From: Christiangramia sp.
Lineage (GTDB): Bacteria > Bacteroidota > Bacteroidia > Flavobacteriales > Flavobacteriaceae
Direction of reading: 5' to 3'
Length of the DNA: 11,218 nucleotides
Assembly (NCBI GenBank): GCA_024635735.1
Contig: JAGXII010000158.1
Span: forward strand, 1 to 11,218
The translations under genes were made by a program, and so were the position numbers. Position 1 is the first letter of the stretch; the number at the start of each line of letters is the position of its first letter. Below, piece by piece: positions 1 to 7,413 of this stretch. A model generated the notes under the pieces. It was not told where the DNA came from. It saw only the letters and a list, made by a program, of their open reading frames with translations, and did not search any database.

Positions 1-1
1 C

Positions 2-982
2 GGAAGAGCGGTGAGAGATTCTCATCATGGCGGGTACGGTAAAATTTCGGCTGCCAGGGCTTTTGAAGTTTCATCTAATACTGCATTCACTAAAATGATT
101 ACCGGTGCTTATAAGAATGATCCCGCGAAATTCGTAGATCGCCTTTATAGCATGGGACTTAACCAGAAGATAGGTCTTGAGATTAAGGGTGAGGGATCCC
201 CCCGAATTCCTCACCCTCAAGACAAAAACTGGAATGGTTTAAGTCTTCCATGGATGGCATTTGGATATGGTGTGGCTATTACGCCGTTACAAACGCTCAC
301 CTTTTATAACGCGATCGCCAATGACGGTGTTATGGTAAAACCCCGTTTCATTCGTGAAGTGAGAGAGCGTGATAAGTCGGTGATTACTATGGAAAAGGAG
401 GTGATGAACCCTTCGGTTTGTTCTGTGGAAACTGCGCATAAGGTTAGAGAGATGATGGAAAACGTGGTAAAGCGTGGTACCGCTGCGAATATTTATACTG
501 AAAATTTCTCCATGGCCGGAAAAACCGGTACCTGCCAGACAGAATACTGGATCGAGCCGGGAAGGTATATCGCATCATTTGCAGGTTATTTCCCTGCTGA
601 TAATCCTAAATACTCCTGTATTGTGGTGATCCATAAACCTAAAAGAAGTAAAGGCTATTACGGGAATATTGTAGCAGCCCCTGTTTTTAAAGATATCGCC
701 CGAAAGATATATACCGATACACCTGTAATGGATGAGCTTGAATCTCTGGATATTGATGATGAAAGAGTAAAAACAGATTTTGAAGAATATTACGCCAAGA
801 TTCAGGATGAGAAATTACGGATGCCCGATGTAAGAGGAATGCCGGCTATGGATGCGGTTTCTCTCCTTGAAAATATAGGGCTTGAAGTGAAAATTAGTGG
901 CAGTGGGACTGTAAAAAGACAGTCGGTTTCTGCCGGACAGCAAATAAAGAATAATCAAAAAGTAAATCTGGAATTAAGTTGA
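2..982 (+). CDS. ftsI: FtsI, septal peptidoglycan transpeptidase (class B PBP) with C-terminal PASTA domain; 5' end outside window
   Basis: FtsI cross-links septal peptidoglycan in the periplasm, working with the glycosyltransferase FtsW. The open frame runs in from the window edge; about 326 codons are present. The N-terminal membrane anchor, the dimerisation domain and the catalytic SxxK serine motif lie upstream, outside the window. The second catalytic motif, SSN, is at nt 71-79 (in FEVSSNTAF). The third, KTGT, is at nt 521-532 (in MAGKTGTCQTEYW). A conserved GYGVAITPLQ stretch lies between them, as in class B transpeptidases. After a charged, helical linker the last ~53 residues (nt 821-979, starting MPDVRGM) look like one PASTA domain. 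GTG at nt 11 is internal and not the start, since the frame continues upstream and the protein is obviously incomplete. The stop overlaps the murE start by 4 nt. A paralogous PBP2-type enzyme is less likely given the dcw context. Confidence 0.95.
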   Translation, partial: GRAVRDSHHGGYGKISAARAFEVSSNTAFTKMITGAYKNDPAKFVDRLYSMGLNQKIGLEIKGEGSPRIPHPQDKNWNGLSLPWMAFGYGVAITPLQTLTFYNAIANDGVMVKPRFIREVRERDKSVITMEKEVMNPSVCSVETAHKVREMMENVVKRGTAANIYTENFSMAGKTGTCQTEYWIEPGRYIASFAGYFPADNPKYSCIVVIHKPKRSKGYYGNIVAAPVFKDIARKIYTDTPVMDELESLDIDDERVKTDFEEYYAKIQDEKLRMPDVRGMPAMDAVSLLENIGLEVKISGSGTVKRQSVSAGQQIKNNQKVNLELS

Positions 983-2445
983 AAGTATTAAAAGACATAC
1001 TTTATAAAGTAAATATGAAGGCGGTTGCCGGGGATACCGGTGTGACCATCAATAATATTCATTTCGATTCCAGAAAAGTTCAGTTGAACGATGTATTCAT
1101 CGCTATTCGAGGTACAGTTTCCGATGGTCATGATTTCATTAAAAAAGCCGAAGATCAGGGAGCGCTGGCCATTGTATGCGAGGAGATTCCAAAAGACAAG
1201 ATTAACGGGGTTACCTATATAGAAGTGGAAGATTCCAAAAAAGCGCTGGCTTATATTTCGGCTAACTACTTTGATAATCCTTCTGAAAATCTAAAGCTGG
1301 TTGGAGTTACCGGAACTAATGGAAAGACTACCATAGCTACCCTGCTGTATGATCTTTTTACCAGGGCCGGTTTTAAATGTGGCCTTCTGTCTACAGTGAA
1401 AGTGATGGTTGGAGATGAGGCGCATACTGCAATACGTACTACTCCAGATTCTATTACCATTAATTCGTATTTGAAGAATATGAATGTTGCAGGTGTAGAA
1501 TTCTGCTTTATGGAAGTAAGTTCACACGGTATCGATCAACATAGAACCACAGGTTTAAAATTTAAGGGAGGGATCTTTACAAATCTTTCTCACGACCATC
1601 TTGATTATCACAAAGATTTCGCGGAATACCGCGATGTAAAAAAGCGTTTTTTCGATGAGCTTCCTTCTTCTGCTTTTGCTTTGGTGAATATTGATGACAA
1701 GAATGGGCTGGTAATGCTTCAGAATACAAAAGCAAAGAAATATACATACGCTCTTAAATCCTATGCCGACTATAAAGCTCAGATCCTGGAAAATCAATTT
1801 ACAGGATTACTTCTGAAAATTAATGACCAGGAATTATGGTCAAGGCTTATAGGAAATTTCAATGCTTACAACATTCTGGCTATTTATGCGGCGGCAGATC
1901 TTTTAGGGTTGAAGACTTTGGAAATCCTGCGCATTATAAGTGAACTGAATTCAGTAAACGGGAGATTTCAATATGTGATTTCAGAAAAAGAAAAGGTTAC
2001 GGCAATTGTAGATTACGCTCATACGCCTGATGCTTTAAAAAATGTGCTTGAAACAATCAACAGTATTCGTACGAAGAATGAAAATCTTATTACGGTAGTA
2101 GGTTGTGGTGGAGATCGCGATAAAACTAAACGGCCTAAAATGGGACATATCGCATCGGCTCTTAGCACAAAAGTGATTTTCACCAGTGATAATCCCCGTA
2201 CCGAAGATCCCGATAAAATTATTGAAGAGGTAGAAGCCGGTGTTGAGCCACAGAATTTTAAAAAAACAATGAGTGTTACCAACCGTAAGCAGGCGATTAA
2301 AACAGCCTGCCAGATGGCTGGACCTCGTGATATTATACTAATAGCTGGTAAAGGTCATGAGACTTACCAGGAAGTGAACGGAAAGAGACTTGATTTTGAT
2401 GATCTCAAAATTGTCACCGAATTTTTTAAACAACTGGATAAATAA
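979..2445 (+). CDS. murE: UDP-N-acetylmuramoyl-L-alanyl-D-glutamate--2,6-diaminopimelate ligase (MurE)
   Basis: MurE is the cytoplasmic ATP-dependent ligase that adds the third stem-peptide residue. The 488 residues match the family length. The N-terminal UDP-binding domain contains HFDSRKV (28-34). The ATP-binding P-loop is GVTGTNGKTT (109-118), followed by TTPDS (154-158), EVSSHG (179-184) and NLSHDHLDYH (202-211). K221 aligns with the carbamylated lysine of the family. The C-terminal domain carries DYAHTPDAL (345-353), GCGGDRD (375-381) and GKGHE (457-461). The DNPR motif at 404-407 is the known specificity signature for meso-diaminopimelate rather than lysine. The start is TTG at 979, overlapping the ftsI stop as TTGA. 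The next in-frame ATG (codon 13, nt 1015) would cut off the first N-terminal residues (LKDILYKV), so TTG is preferred. Translational coupling to ftsI is inferred. Confidence 0.96.
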   Translation: MKVLKDILYKVNMKAVAGDTGVTINNIHFDSRKVQLNDVFIAIRGTVSDGHDFIKKAEDQGALAIVCEEIPKDKINGVTYIEVEDSKKALAYISANYFDNPSENLKLVGVTGTNGKTTIATLLYDLFTRAGFKCGLLSTVKVMVGDEAHTAIRTTPDSITINSYLKNMNVAGVEFCFMEVSSHGIDQHRTTGLKFKGGIFTNLSHDHLDYHKDFAEYRDVKKRFFDELPSSAFALVNIDDKNGLVMLQNTKAKKYTYALKSYADYKAQILENQFTGLLLKINDQELWSRLIGNFNAYNILAIYAAADLLGLKTLEILRIISELNSVNGRFQYVISEKEKVTAIVDYAHTPDALKNVLETINSIRTKNENLITVVGCGGDRDKTKRPKMGHIASALSTKVIFTSDNPRTEDPDKIIEEVEAGVEPQNFKKTMSVTNRKQAIKTACQMAGPRDIILIAGKGHETYQEVNGKRLDFDDLKIVTEFFKQLDK

Positions 2446-3677
2446 TGCTGTATTACTTATTTCAATTTTTAGAAGATCAGTATCAGTTGCCCGGTGCACA
2501 GCTGTTCCGGTATTTGTCATTCCGTTCGGCTATGGCGATTATATTGTCCCTGGGAATTTCAACGATTTATGGAAAGCGAATAATTAATTACCTGCTTGCC
2601 AAGCAGGTGGGAGAAAGTGTTCGGGACCTGGGTCTGAGAGGTCAGAGTGAAAAAGCAGGAACACCTACCATGGGAGGTGTTATTATAATTATTTCAACAC
2701 TTATTCCTGTGCTTTTATTGGCAAGGCTTGAAAATATATATGTGATCCTGTTAATCGTAACCACCCTGTGGATGGGAACTATAGGTTTTATTGACGATTA
2801 CATTAAGACATTTAAAAAGGACAAAGAGGGATTAAAGGGAATTTTTAAGGTAATTGGTCAGGTTGGTTTAGGATTGATCGTGGGCTGTACCATTTATTTT
2901 CATCCTCAAATTACTACGAAAGATGTAACGACTGAAACTTCACCAACCGAAAATGTGATCGCCAGGACCGAAGTGGTTGATATGGGGCCGGAAGAAAAGA
3001 ATACCACTACCACCATTCCTTTTGTAAAAAATAATGAATTTGATTATGCGGAACTGATCTCATGGATCAATCCTTCATTTGCCAAATACGCCTGGATCAT
3101 ATTTATCCCTATTGTGATATTTATCGTGACAGCAGTTTCAAACGGAGCGAATTTAACCGATGGTATAGATGGACTTGCGGCGGGATCTTCCGCCATTATC
3201 GTGCTCACACTGGGCATTTTTGCCTGGGTTTCAGGTAACATTATTTTCTCTGATTATTTGAATATCATGTATATCCCGCGATCGGGTGAAATGACCATAT
3301 TCATTACCGCTCTGGCGGGAGCCCTTGTAGGCTTTTTGTGGTATAACACCTATCCGGCGCAAGTTTTTATGGGGGACACAGGAAGTCTCACAATTGGTGG
3401 GATTATCGCCGTACTGGCTATAGCAACAAGAAAAGAATTATTGATTCCTCTTTTATGCGGAATCTTTTTGATAGAAAACCTTTCAGTAGTAATGCAGGTT
3501 GGCTGGTTCAAGTTTACTAAAAGAAAACATGGCGAAGGCAGAAGAATATTTTTAATGTCCCCGCTTCATCATCATTATCAGAAACTGGGACAGCACGAAA
3601 GCAAGATCGTAGTCAGGTTCTGGATTATTGGAATTTTTCTTGCGATTCTGACAATAGTGACGCTGAAGGTAAGATAA
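2445..3677 (+). CDS. mraY: Phospho-N-acetylmuramoyl-pentapeptide transferase (MraY), with enlarged periplasmic loop
   Basis: MraY is the integral membrane enzyme that transfers phospho-MurNAc-pentapeptide from UDP to undecaprenyl phosphate, making lipid I. Visible family motifs are GTPTMGG (72-78), GFIDDYIK with the Asp pair D117/D118, NGANLTDGIDGLAAG (233-247), FMGDTGSL with D311, and SPLHHHYQ (372-379) with the HHH triad. Many hydrophobic segments are spread along the protein, consistent with the ten-helix family. At 410 residues it is some 50 longer than the E. coli protein. The extra length is a Thr/Glu-rich, hydrophilic stretch at about 153-212, after the DD-containing loop and the next membrane helix, which by family topology should face the periplasm. 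Similar enlarged forms are, to my knowledge, usual in Bacteroidota. The start ATG overlaps the murE stop by one base (TAATG). In E. coli murF sits between murE and mraY; here it does not. Confidence 0.96.
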   Translation: MLYYLFQFLEDQYQLPGAQLFRYLSFRSAMAIILSLGISTIYGKRIINYLLAKQVGESVRDLGLRGQSEKAGTPTMGGVIIIISTLIPVLLLARLENIYVILLIVTTLWMGTIGFIDDYIKTFKKDKEGLKGIFKVIGQVGLGLIVGCTIYFHPQITTKDVTTETSPTENVIARTEVVDMGPEEKNTTTTIPFVKNNEFDYAELISWINPSFAKYAWIIFIPIVIFIVTAVSNGANLTDGIDGLAAGSSAIIVLTLGIFAWVSGNIIFSDYLNIMYIPRSGEMTIFITALAGALVGFLWYNTYPAQVFMGDTGSLTIGGIIAVLAIATRKELLIPLLCGIFLIENLSVVMQVGWFKFTKRKHGEGRRIFLMSPLHHHYQKLGQHESKIVVRFWIIGIFLAILTIVTLKVR

Positions 3678-3687
3678 ACAGGAAAGC

Positions 3688-5025
3688 ATGGTTAAGAAAA
3701 TTGCAGTTCTGGGAGGTGGAGAAAGCGGTATTGGAACGGCCATTCTCGCCAAAAAAAATGGATACGAAGTGTTTCTTTCCGATAAGGGAAAGATTAAAGA
3801 TAAATACATAGAAGTTCTTAAACATATTGAGATTGAATGGGAAGAACAGCAGCATACCGAGTCAAAGATTTTTGATGCTGATGTTGTGATGAAAAGCCCT
3901 GGAATTCCTGATACGGCTCCATTAGTAAAACAGCTTAGGGAGCAAGGGATTCCTGTAGTTTCTGAAATTGAATTCGCTTCCTGGTTTTCTGATGTTCCGG
4001 TAATAGGAATTACCGGGAGCAATGGAAAAACCACGGTCACTAATTTAATTCAGCATTTGCTGAAGGAAGGTGGGATTGATTCAGCAATGGGTGGAAATGT
4101 TGGAAACAGTTATGCAAAACTCGTTGCCGAAGAAGTTCATGACTGGTTTGTATTGGAATTAAGCAGTTTTCAGCTGGATGGAATTGAAAAATTCAGACCA
4201 AAAATTGCAATTCTAACCAATATTACCCCGGATCATTTGGACAGGTATGAATATAAACTTGAAAATTACATAGCATCAAAATTCAGAATAACTAAGAATC
4301 AAACCGAAGAAGATTTTTTCATCTACGATGCAGATGACAAAAATATTACAGAATGGCTGAAGAAAAATCCTGTTAGATCTCAAAAATTGCCTTTTTCACT
4401 GGAAAAGAAAGTTGAAAGTGGCGCATATATAGAAAACGAAAACATTGTTATAAACATTAATAATACCCAATTTACTATGCCAACATCAGAACTTGCGTTG
4501 CAAGGAAAACATAATGCTAAAAATGCCATGGCTGCGGCCACAGTTTCTCAGTTGCTAAGAATTAGAAAACAGACAATTCGCGAGAGCATGGCGAATTTTC
4601 AGGGAGTGGAACATCGTTTGGAAAAAGTACTAAAGATCAATAATGTGCTTTATATCAACGATTCTAAAGCAACCAATGTAAATGCCACTTTCTATGCATT
4701 GGAAAGTATGGAAACCGAAACTGTTTGGATTGTTGGTGGTGTGGATAAAGGCAATGTTTACGATGACTTACTTCCATTAGTAAACGAAAAAGTGAAAGCT
4801 ATTATTTGTCTGGGTGTTGATAATGATAAGATCGTAAACGCCTTCGGGAATATTGTGGAAAACATGGTGGAAACAAGTTCCATGAATGACGCGGTGCAAA
4901 TTGCTTACAGGCTTGCCGAAAAAGGAGATACTGTTTTGCTTTCTCCTGCCTGTGCGAGTTTTGATCTTTTTGAGAATTACGAAGATAGGGGAAGACAATT
5001 TAAGGAAGCAGTAAGAAATTTATAG
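3688..5025 (+). CDS. murD: UDP-N-acetylmuramoyl-L-alanine--D-glutamate ligase (MurD)
   Basis: MurD is the cytoplasmic ATP-dependent ligase that adds D-glutamate to UDP-MurNAc-L-Ala. It is 445 residues, the usual size. The N-terminal Rossmann-like UDP-binding domain starts with IAVLGGGESGIG (5-16) and includes KSPGIP (69-74). The P-loop is GITGSNGKTTVT (107-118). Other central-domain motifs are ELSSFQLD (157-164) and NITPDHLDRY (178-187). K198 in YIASKFRI occupies the position of the carbamylated lysine, the same number as in E. coli MurD. The C-terminal domain has GVEHRLE (306-312), NDSKATN (324-330), GGVDKG (350-355) and LLSPACASFDLF (417-428). The ATG follows the mraY stop after 10 nt, with a weak AGGA at 3680-3683. 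The gene is followed by the only sizeable gap of the window. Confidence 0.96.
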   Translation: MVKKIAVLGGGESGIGTAILAKKNGYEVFLSDKGKIKDKYIEVLKHIEIEWEEQQHTESKIFDADVVMKSPGIPDTAPLVKQLREQGIPVVSEIEFASWFSDVPVIGITGSNGKTTVTNLIQHLLKEGGIDSAMGGNVGNSYAKLVAEEVHDWFVLELSSFQLDGIEKFRPKIAILTNITPDHLDRYEYKLENYIASKFRITKNQTEEDFFIYDADDKNITEWLKKNPVRSQKLPFSLEKKVESGAYIENENIVININNTQFTMPTSELALQGKHNAKNAMAAATVSQLLRIRKQTIRESMANFQGVEHRLEKVLKINNVLYINDSKATNVNATFYALESMETETVWIVGGVDKGNVYDDLLPLVNEKVKAIICLGVDNDKIVNAFGNIVENMVETSSMNDAVQIAYRLAEKGDTVLLSPACASFDLFENYEDRGRQFKEAVRNL

Positions 5026-5027
5026 TA

Positions 5028-5085
5028 TGTCATCCTGAACTTGTTTCAGGATCTCATAAAATGAAGCTGAAATAAATTCAGCCTG
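5028..5085. repeat. Composite intergenic palindrome (two hairpins) between murD and ftsW, REP-like
   Basis: The first hairpin is a perfect 8-bp inverted repeat, ATCCTGAA at 5032-5039 and TTCAGGAT at 5045-5052, with loop CTTGT. The second is a perfect 6-bp repeat, GCTGAA at 5066-5071 and TTCAGC at 5077-5082, with loop ATAAA. The two units are also imperfect inverted copies of each other: CTGAACTTGTTTCAG (5035-5049) matches the reverse complement of 5067-5081 at 13 of 15 positions. TCAT (5054-5057) can pair with ATGA (5061-5064) around an AAA tip. The segment can therefore fold as two small hairpins or one long one. From memory, intergenic palindromes with a CTGAACTTGTTTCAG core are dispersed in many Bacteroidota genomes; copy number here cannot be seen from one window. 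No T-run follows either stem on the + strand, so this is not a standard intrinsic terminator. Confidence 0.72.
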
Positions 5086-5107
5086 AAGAAAAAAACAGAA
5101 AACTTAA

Positions 5108-6316
5108 ATGAGCAATCTATTTGCAAATCTTAAAGGAGACAAGGTGATCTGGGCAGTAGCCGGCTTGTTGGCAATATTTTCATTTTTGCCGGTATACAGC
5201 GCCAGTAGTAATCTTGCATATCTTCATGGTGATGGAAGCACTTTTGGATTTTTAGTAGTTCACTTTTTCCATCTGCTCCTGGGGTTTTGTTTGCTCTTTG
5301 CAGTACATAAGGTACCTTATCATTATTTCCGCGGAATTTCAATTTTATTGTTACCGGTGGTTATAGTTTTACTGGTGTTCACCATGGTACAGGGAACAAC
5401 GATTGAGGGTGCTTATGCCAGCCGTTGGATCCAGATACCGGTACTTAATGTTTCTTTTCAATCTTCTACACTGGCTGCGGTGGTTCTTATGGTTTATGTT
5501 GCCAGATACTTATCCAAGATCACTGAACGAACTGTCTCTTTTAAGGAAACGATTCTTCCACTTTGGTTACCTGTATTTGCCGTTTTAGCCTTAATTTTGC
5601 CGGCCAATTTTTCCACAACTGCGATCATATTTTCCATGACGCTTATCCTGATGTTTTTAGGAGGATACCCCATAAAATATCTATCTGTAATTGTGGGAGC
5701 AGGGATCCTGATGTTGGCGATTTTTGTGCTAACCGCAAAGGCATTCCCGGGGGCTTTACCAAGCCGGGTTGATACCTGGACGAGCAGAATTGAAACTTTT
5801 TTTAATGATGAAGAGGGAACAGAACAATATCAGGTTGAAAAAGCAAAGATCGCAATCGCCCAGGGTGGTGTTACCGGTGTGGGAATTGGAAAAAGCGTTC
5901 AAAGAAATTTTTTACCCCAATCTTCTTCAGATTTTATCTACGCGATTATTGTTGAAGAAATGGGATTGATCGGTGCTTTTGGAGTGATGCTTGCTTATTT
6001 ACTTATCCTTTTCAGGATTGTGATCGTTGCGACCAAAGCAAATACGGTTTTTGGTAAACTGGTCGTGATGGGAGTAGGCCTGCCGGTAGTTTTTCAGGCG
6101 CTCAGCAATATGGGTGTTGCTGTTGAATTGTTTCCGGTAACGGGACAAACTTTACCGCTGGTAAGCAGCGGAGGTACTTCAATCTGGATGACCTGTATAT
6201 CTCTTGGAATCATCCTGAGTGTAAGTGCCAAAAGAGAAGAAATTAAAGAATCGGAAAATAAAATTCTGGAAGGTGAAGAGGAGAACCCTCTTGATATCCT
6301 TAGCGAAGCGATATGA
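5108..6316 (+). CDS. ftsW: FtsW, septal peptidoglycan glycosyltransferase (SEDS family)
   Basis: FtsW is the polytopic membrane polymerase that joins lipid II into glycan strands at the division site, paired with FtsI. It has 402 residues with hydrophobic segments at roughly 14-32, 47-66, 76-94, 118-134, 150-165, 170-186, 190-210, 276-308, 316-338 and 352-373. SEDS landmarks are ASRWIQIP (104-111), FQSS (117-120), GVTGVGIGKS (254-263), and NFLPQSSSDFIYAIIVEEMG (267-286), whose D275 matches the catalytic aspartate of the family. VSSGGTS (352-358) lies near the end. A charged cytoplasmic tail of ~28 residues, rich in Glu, ends the protein. RodA is the main alternative, but position between murD and murG in a dcw cluster favours FtsW. 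The ATG follows an A-rich leader without a Shine-Dalgarno sequence. The stop overlaps the murG start (ATGA). Confidence 0.94.
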   Translation: MSNLFANLKGDKVIWAVAGLLAIFSFLPVYSASSNLAYLHGDGSTFGFLVVHFFHLLLGFCLLFAVHKVPYHYFRGISILLLPVVIVLLVFTMVQGTTIEGAYASRWIQIPVLNVSFQSSTLAAVVLMVYVARYLSKITERTVSFKETILPLWLPVFAVLALILPANFSTTAIIFSMTLILMFLGGYPIKYLSVIVGAGILMLAIFVLTAKAFPGALPSRVDTWTSRIETFFNDEEGTEQYQVEKAKIAIAQGGVTGVGIGKSVQRNFLPQSSSDFIYAIIVEEMGLIGAFGVMLAYLLILFRIVIVATKANTVFGKLVVMGVGLPVVFQALSNMGVAVELFPVTGQTLPLVSSGGTSIWMTCISLGIILSVSAKREEIKESENKILEGEEENPLDILSEAI

Positions 6317-7413
6317 AAAAAGAATTACGGGTCATATTATCTGGTGGTGGAACAGGAGGACATATCTATCCTGCAATCGCGATTGCCGATGAGATCAGGC
6401 GGCGATATCCTGATGCTAAAATTCTTTTCGTTGGCGCGAAGGATCGTATGGAAATGGAAAAAGTTCCTCAGGCCGGATATAAGATTGAAGGCTTGTGGAT
6501 AAGCGGAATTCAGCGTAAGCTGAGCCTTAAAAATCTATCCTTTCCATTTAAATTGATGAGCAGCCTTTCAAGATCCAGAAAAATTATAAAATCATTCCAG
6601 CCAGATGTGGTTATAGGAACTGGTGGTTTTGCCAGTGGTCCGCTTTTAAAAGTAGCGTCCTCCAGCGGAATTCCTTCATTAATACAGGAGCAGAATTCTT
6701 ATCCGGGAATAACCAATCGCATACTTTCAAAATATGTAAATACCATCTGTGCGGCTTATGAAAATGTAAAAACAATCTTTCCTGCTGAAAAAACGATAAT
6801 TACTGGCAACCCGGTGAGACAGGATTTGCTTGAGGTTAATAAGCTTAGGGAAGAGGCATTAAAATATTTTAATCTTTCGAAAGAGAAAAAAACTGTTCTA
6901 ATTCTGGGCGGAAGTCTTGGAGCCAGAAGGATTAATAAGCTTATTGAGACCTATTTGAGAAAATTTGATCAGGAGGGAATTCAGCTTATCTGGCAAATAG
7001 GAAAGCTTTATTATGATGATTACAGGAAATATGAATCGGAAAATGTAAGGGCGAAAGAATTCATTAATCGGATGGACCTTGCCTATGCAGCAGCAGATGT
7101 AATCATCTCCAGGGCGGGAGCCGGAAGTGTTTCCGAATTGTCTATCGTGGGAAAACCGGTATTGTTTATTCCATCACCAAATGTTGCGGAAAATCATCAG
7201 GCAAAGAATGCCTTATCGGTGACCGAAAATAACGCGGCAATCATGATTACGGAAGAAGAGCTTACTGAAAGATTTGAACCCTGTTTTTTTAATCTTATAA
7301 AAGATGAGAGAATGCTTAAAAGATACGGGGATAATATTAAAAGTTTGGCGCTGCCAAATGCGACTTCAGATATTGTTGATGAAGTTGAAAAACTAATTCA
7401 GAAAAAGACTTAA
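6313..7413 (+). CDS. murG: UDP-N-acetylglucosamine--N-acetylmuramyl-(pentapeptide) pyrophosphoryl-undecaprenol GlcNAc transferase (MurG)
   Basis: MurG is a GT-B glycosyltransferase (GT28) on the inner face of the cytoplasmic membrane. It adds GlcNAc to lipid I and so makes lipid II. It has 366 residues, near the usual 355-365. The N-terminal, acceptor-binding half has the glycine loop SGGGTGGHIYP (10-20) with H17, then GTGGFASGP (102-110) and QEQNSYPG (125-132). GNPVR at 165-169 precedes the second domain. The UDP-GlcNAc-binding half has LGGSLGA (198-204), SRAGAGSVSE (266-275) with E275 in the position of the ribose-binding glutamate, and the Gln-containing ENHQ motif (293-296). The ATG lies inside the ftsW stop (ATGA, 6313-6316), which suggests coupled translation. 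murC starts at the very next base after the stop. Confidence 0.96.
   Translation: MKKELRVILSGGGTGGHIYPAIAIADEIRRRYPDAKILFVGAKDRMEMEKVPQAGYKIEGLWISGIQRKLSLKNLSFPFKLMSSLSRSRKIIKSFQPDVVIGTGGFASGPLLKVASSSGIPSLIQEQNSYPGITNRILSKYVNTICAAYENVKTIFPAEKTIITGNPVRQDLLEVNKLREEALKYFNLSKEKKTVLILGGSLGARRINKLIETYLRKFDQEGIQLIWQIGKLYYDDYRKYESENVRAKEFINRMDLAYAAADVIISRAGAGSVSELSIVGKPVLFIPSPNVAENHQAKNALSVTENNAAIMITEEELTERFEPCFFNLIKDERMLKRYGDNIKSLALPNATSDIVDEVEKLIQKKT

Noticed and set aside
2390..2587. 65-codon + strand frame bridging murE and mraY, and the short + strand frames inside ftsW (5403-5969)
   Set aside because: They are out-of-frame readings of well-supported genes with no features of their own.
3552..4040. 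162-codon open frame on the minus strand across the mraY/murD junction
   Set aside because: It is antisense to two clearly conserved genes, has no recognisable motifs and reads as the complement of MurD and MraY codons.
5061..5075. Tiny leader ORF (ATG AAG CTG AAA TAA) upstream of ftsW
   Set aside because: Only four codons, lying within the palindrome; no support beyond chance.
5028..5107. Intrinsic terminator after murD
   Set aside because: Hairpins are present, but neither stem is followed by a T-run on the + strand; an A-run follows instead. ftsW and the rest of the cluster continue on the same strand.
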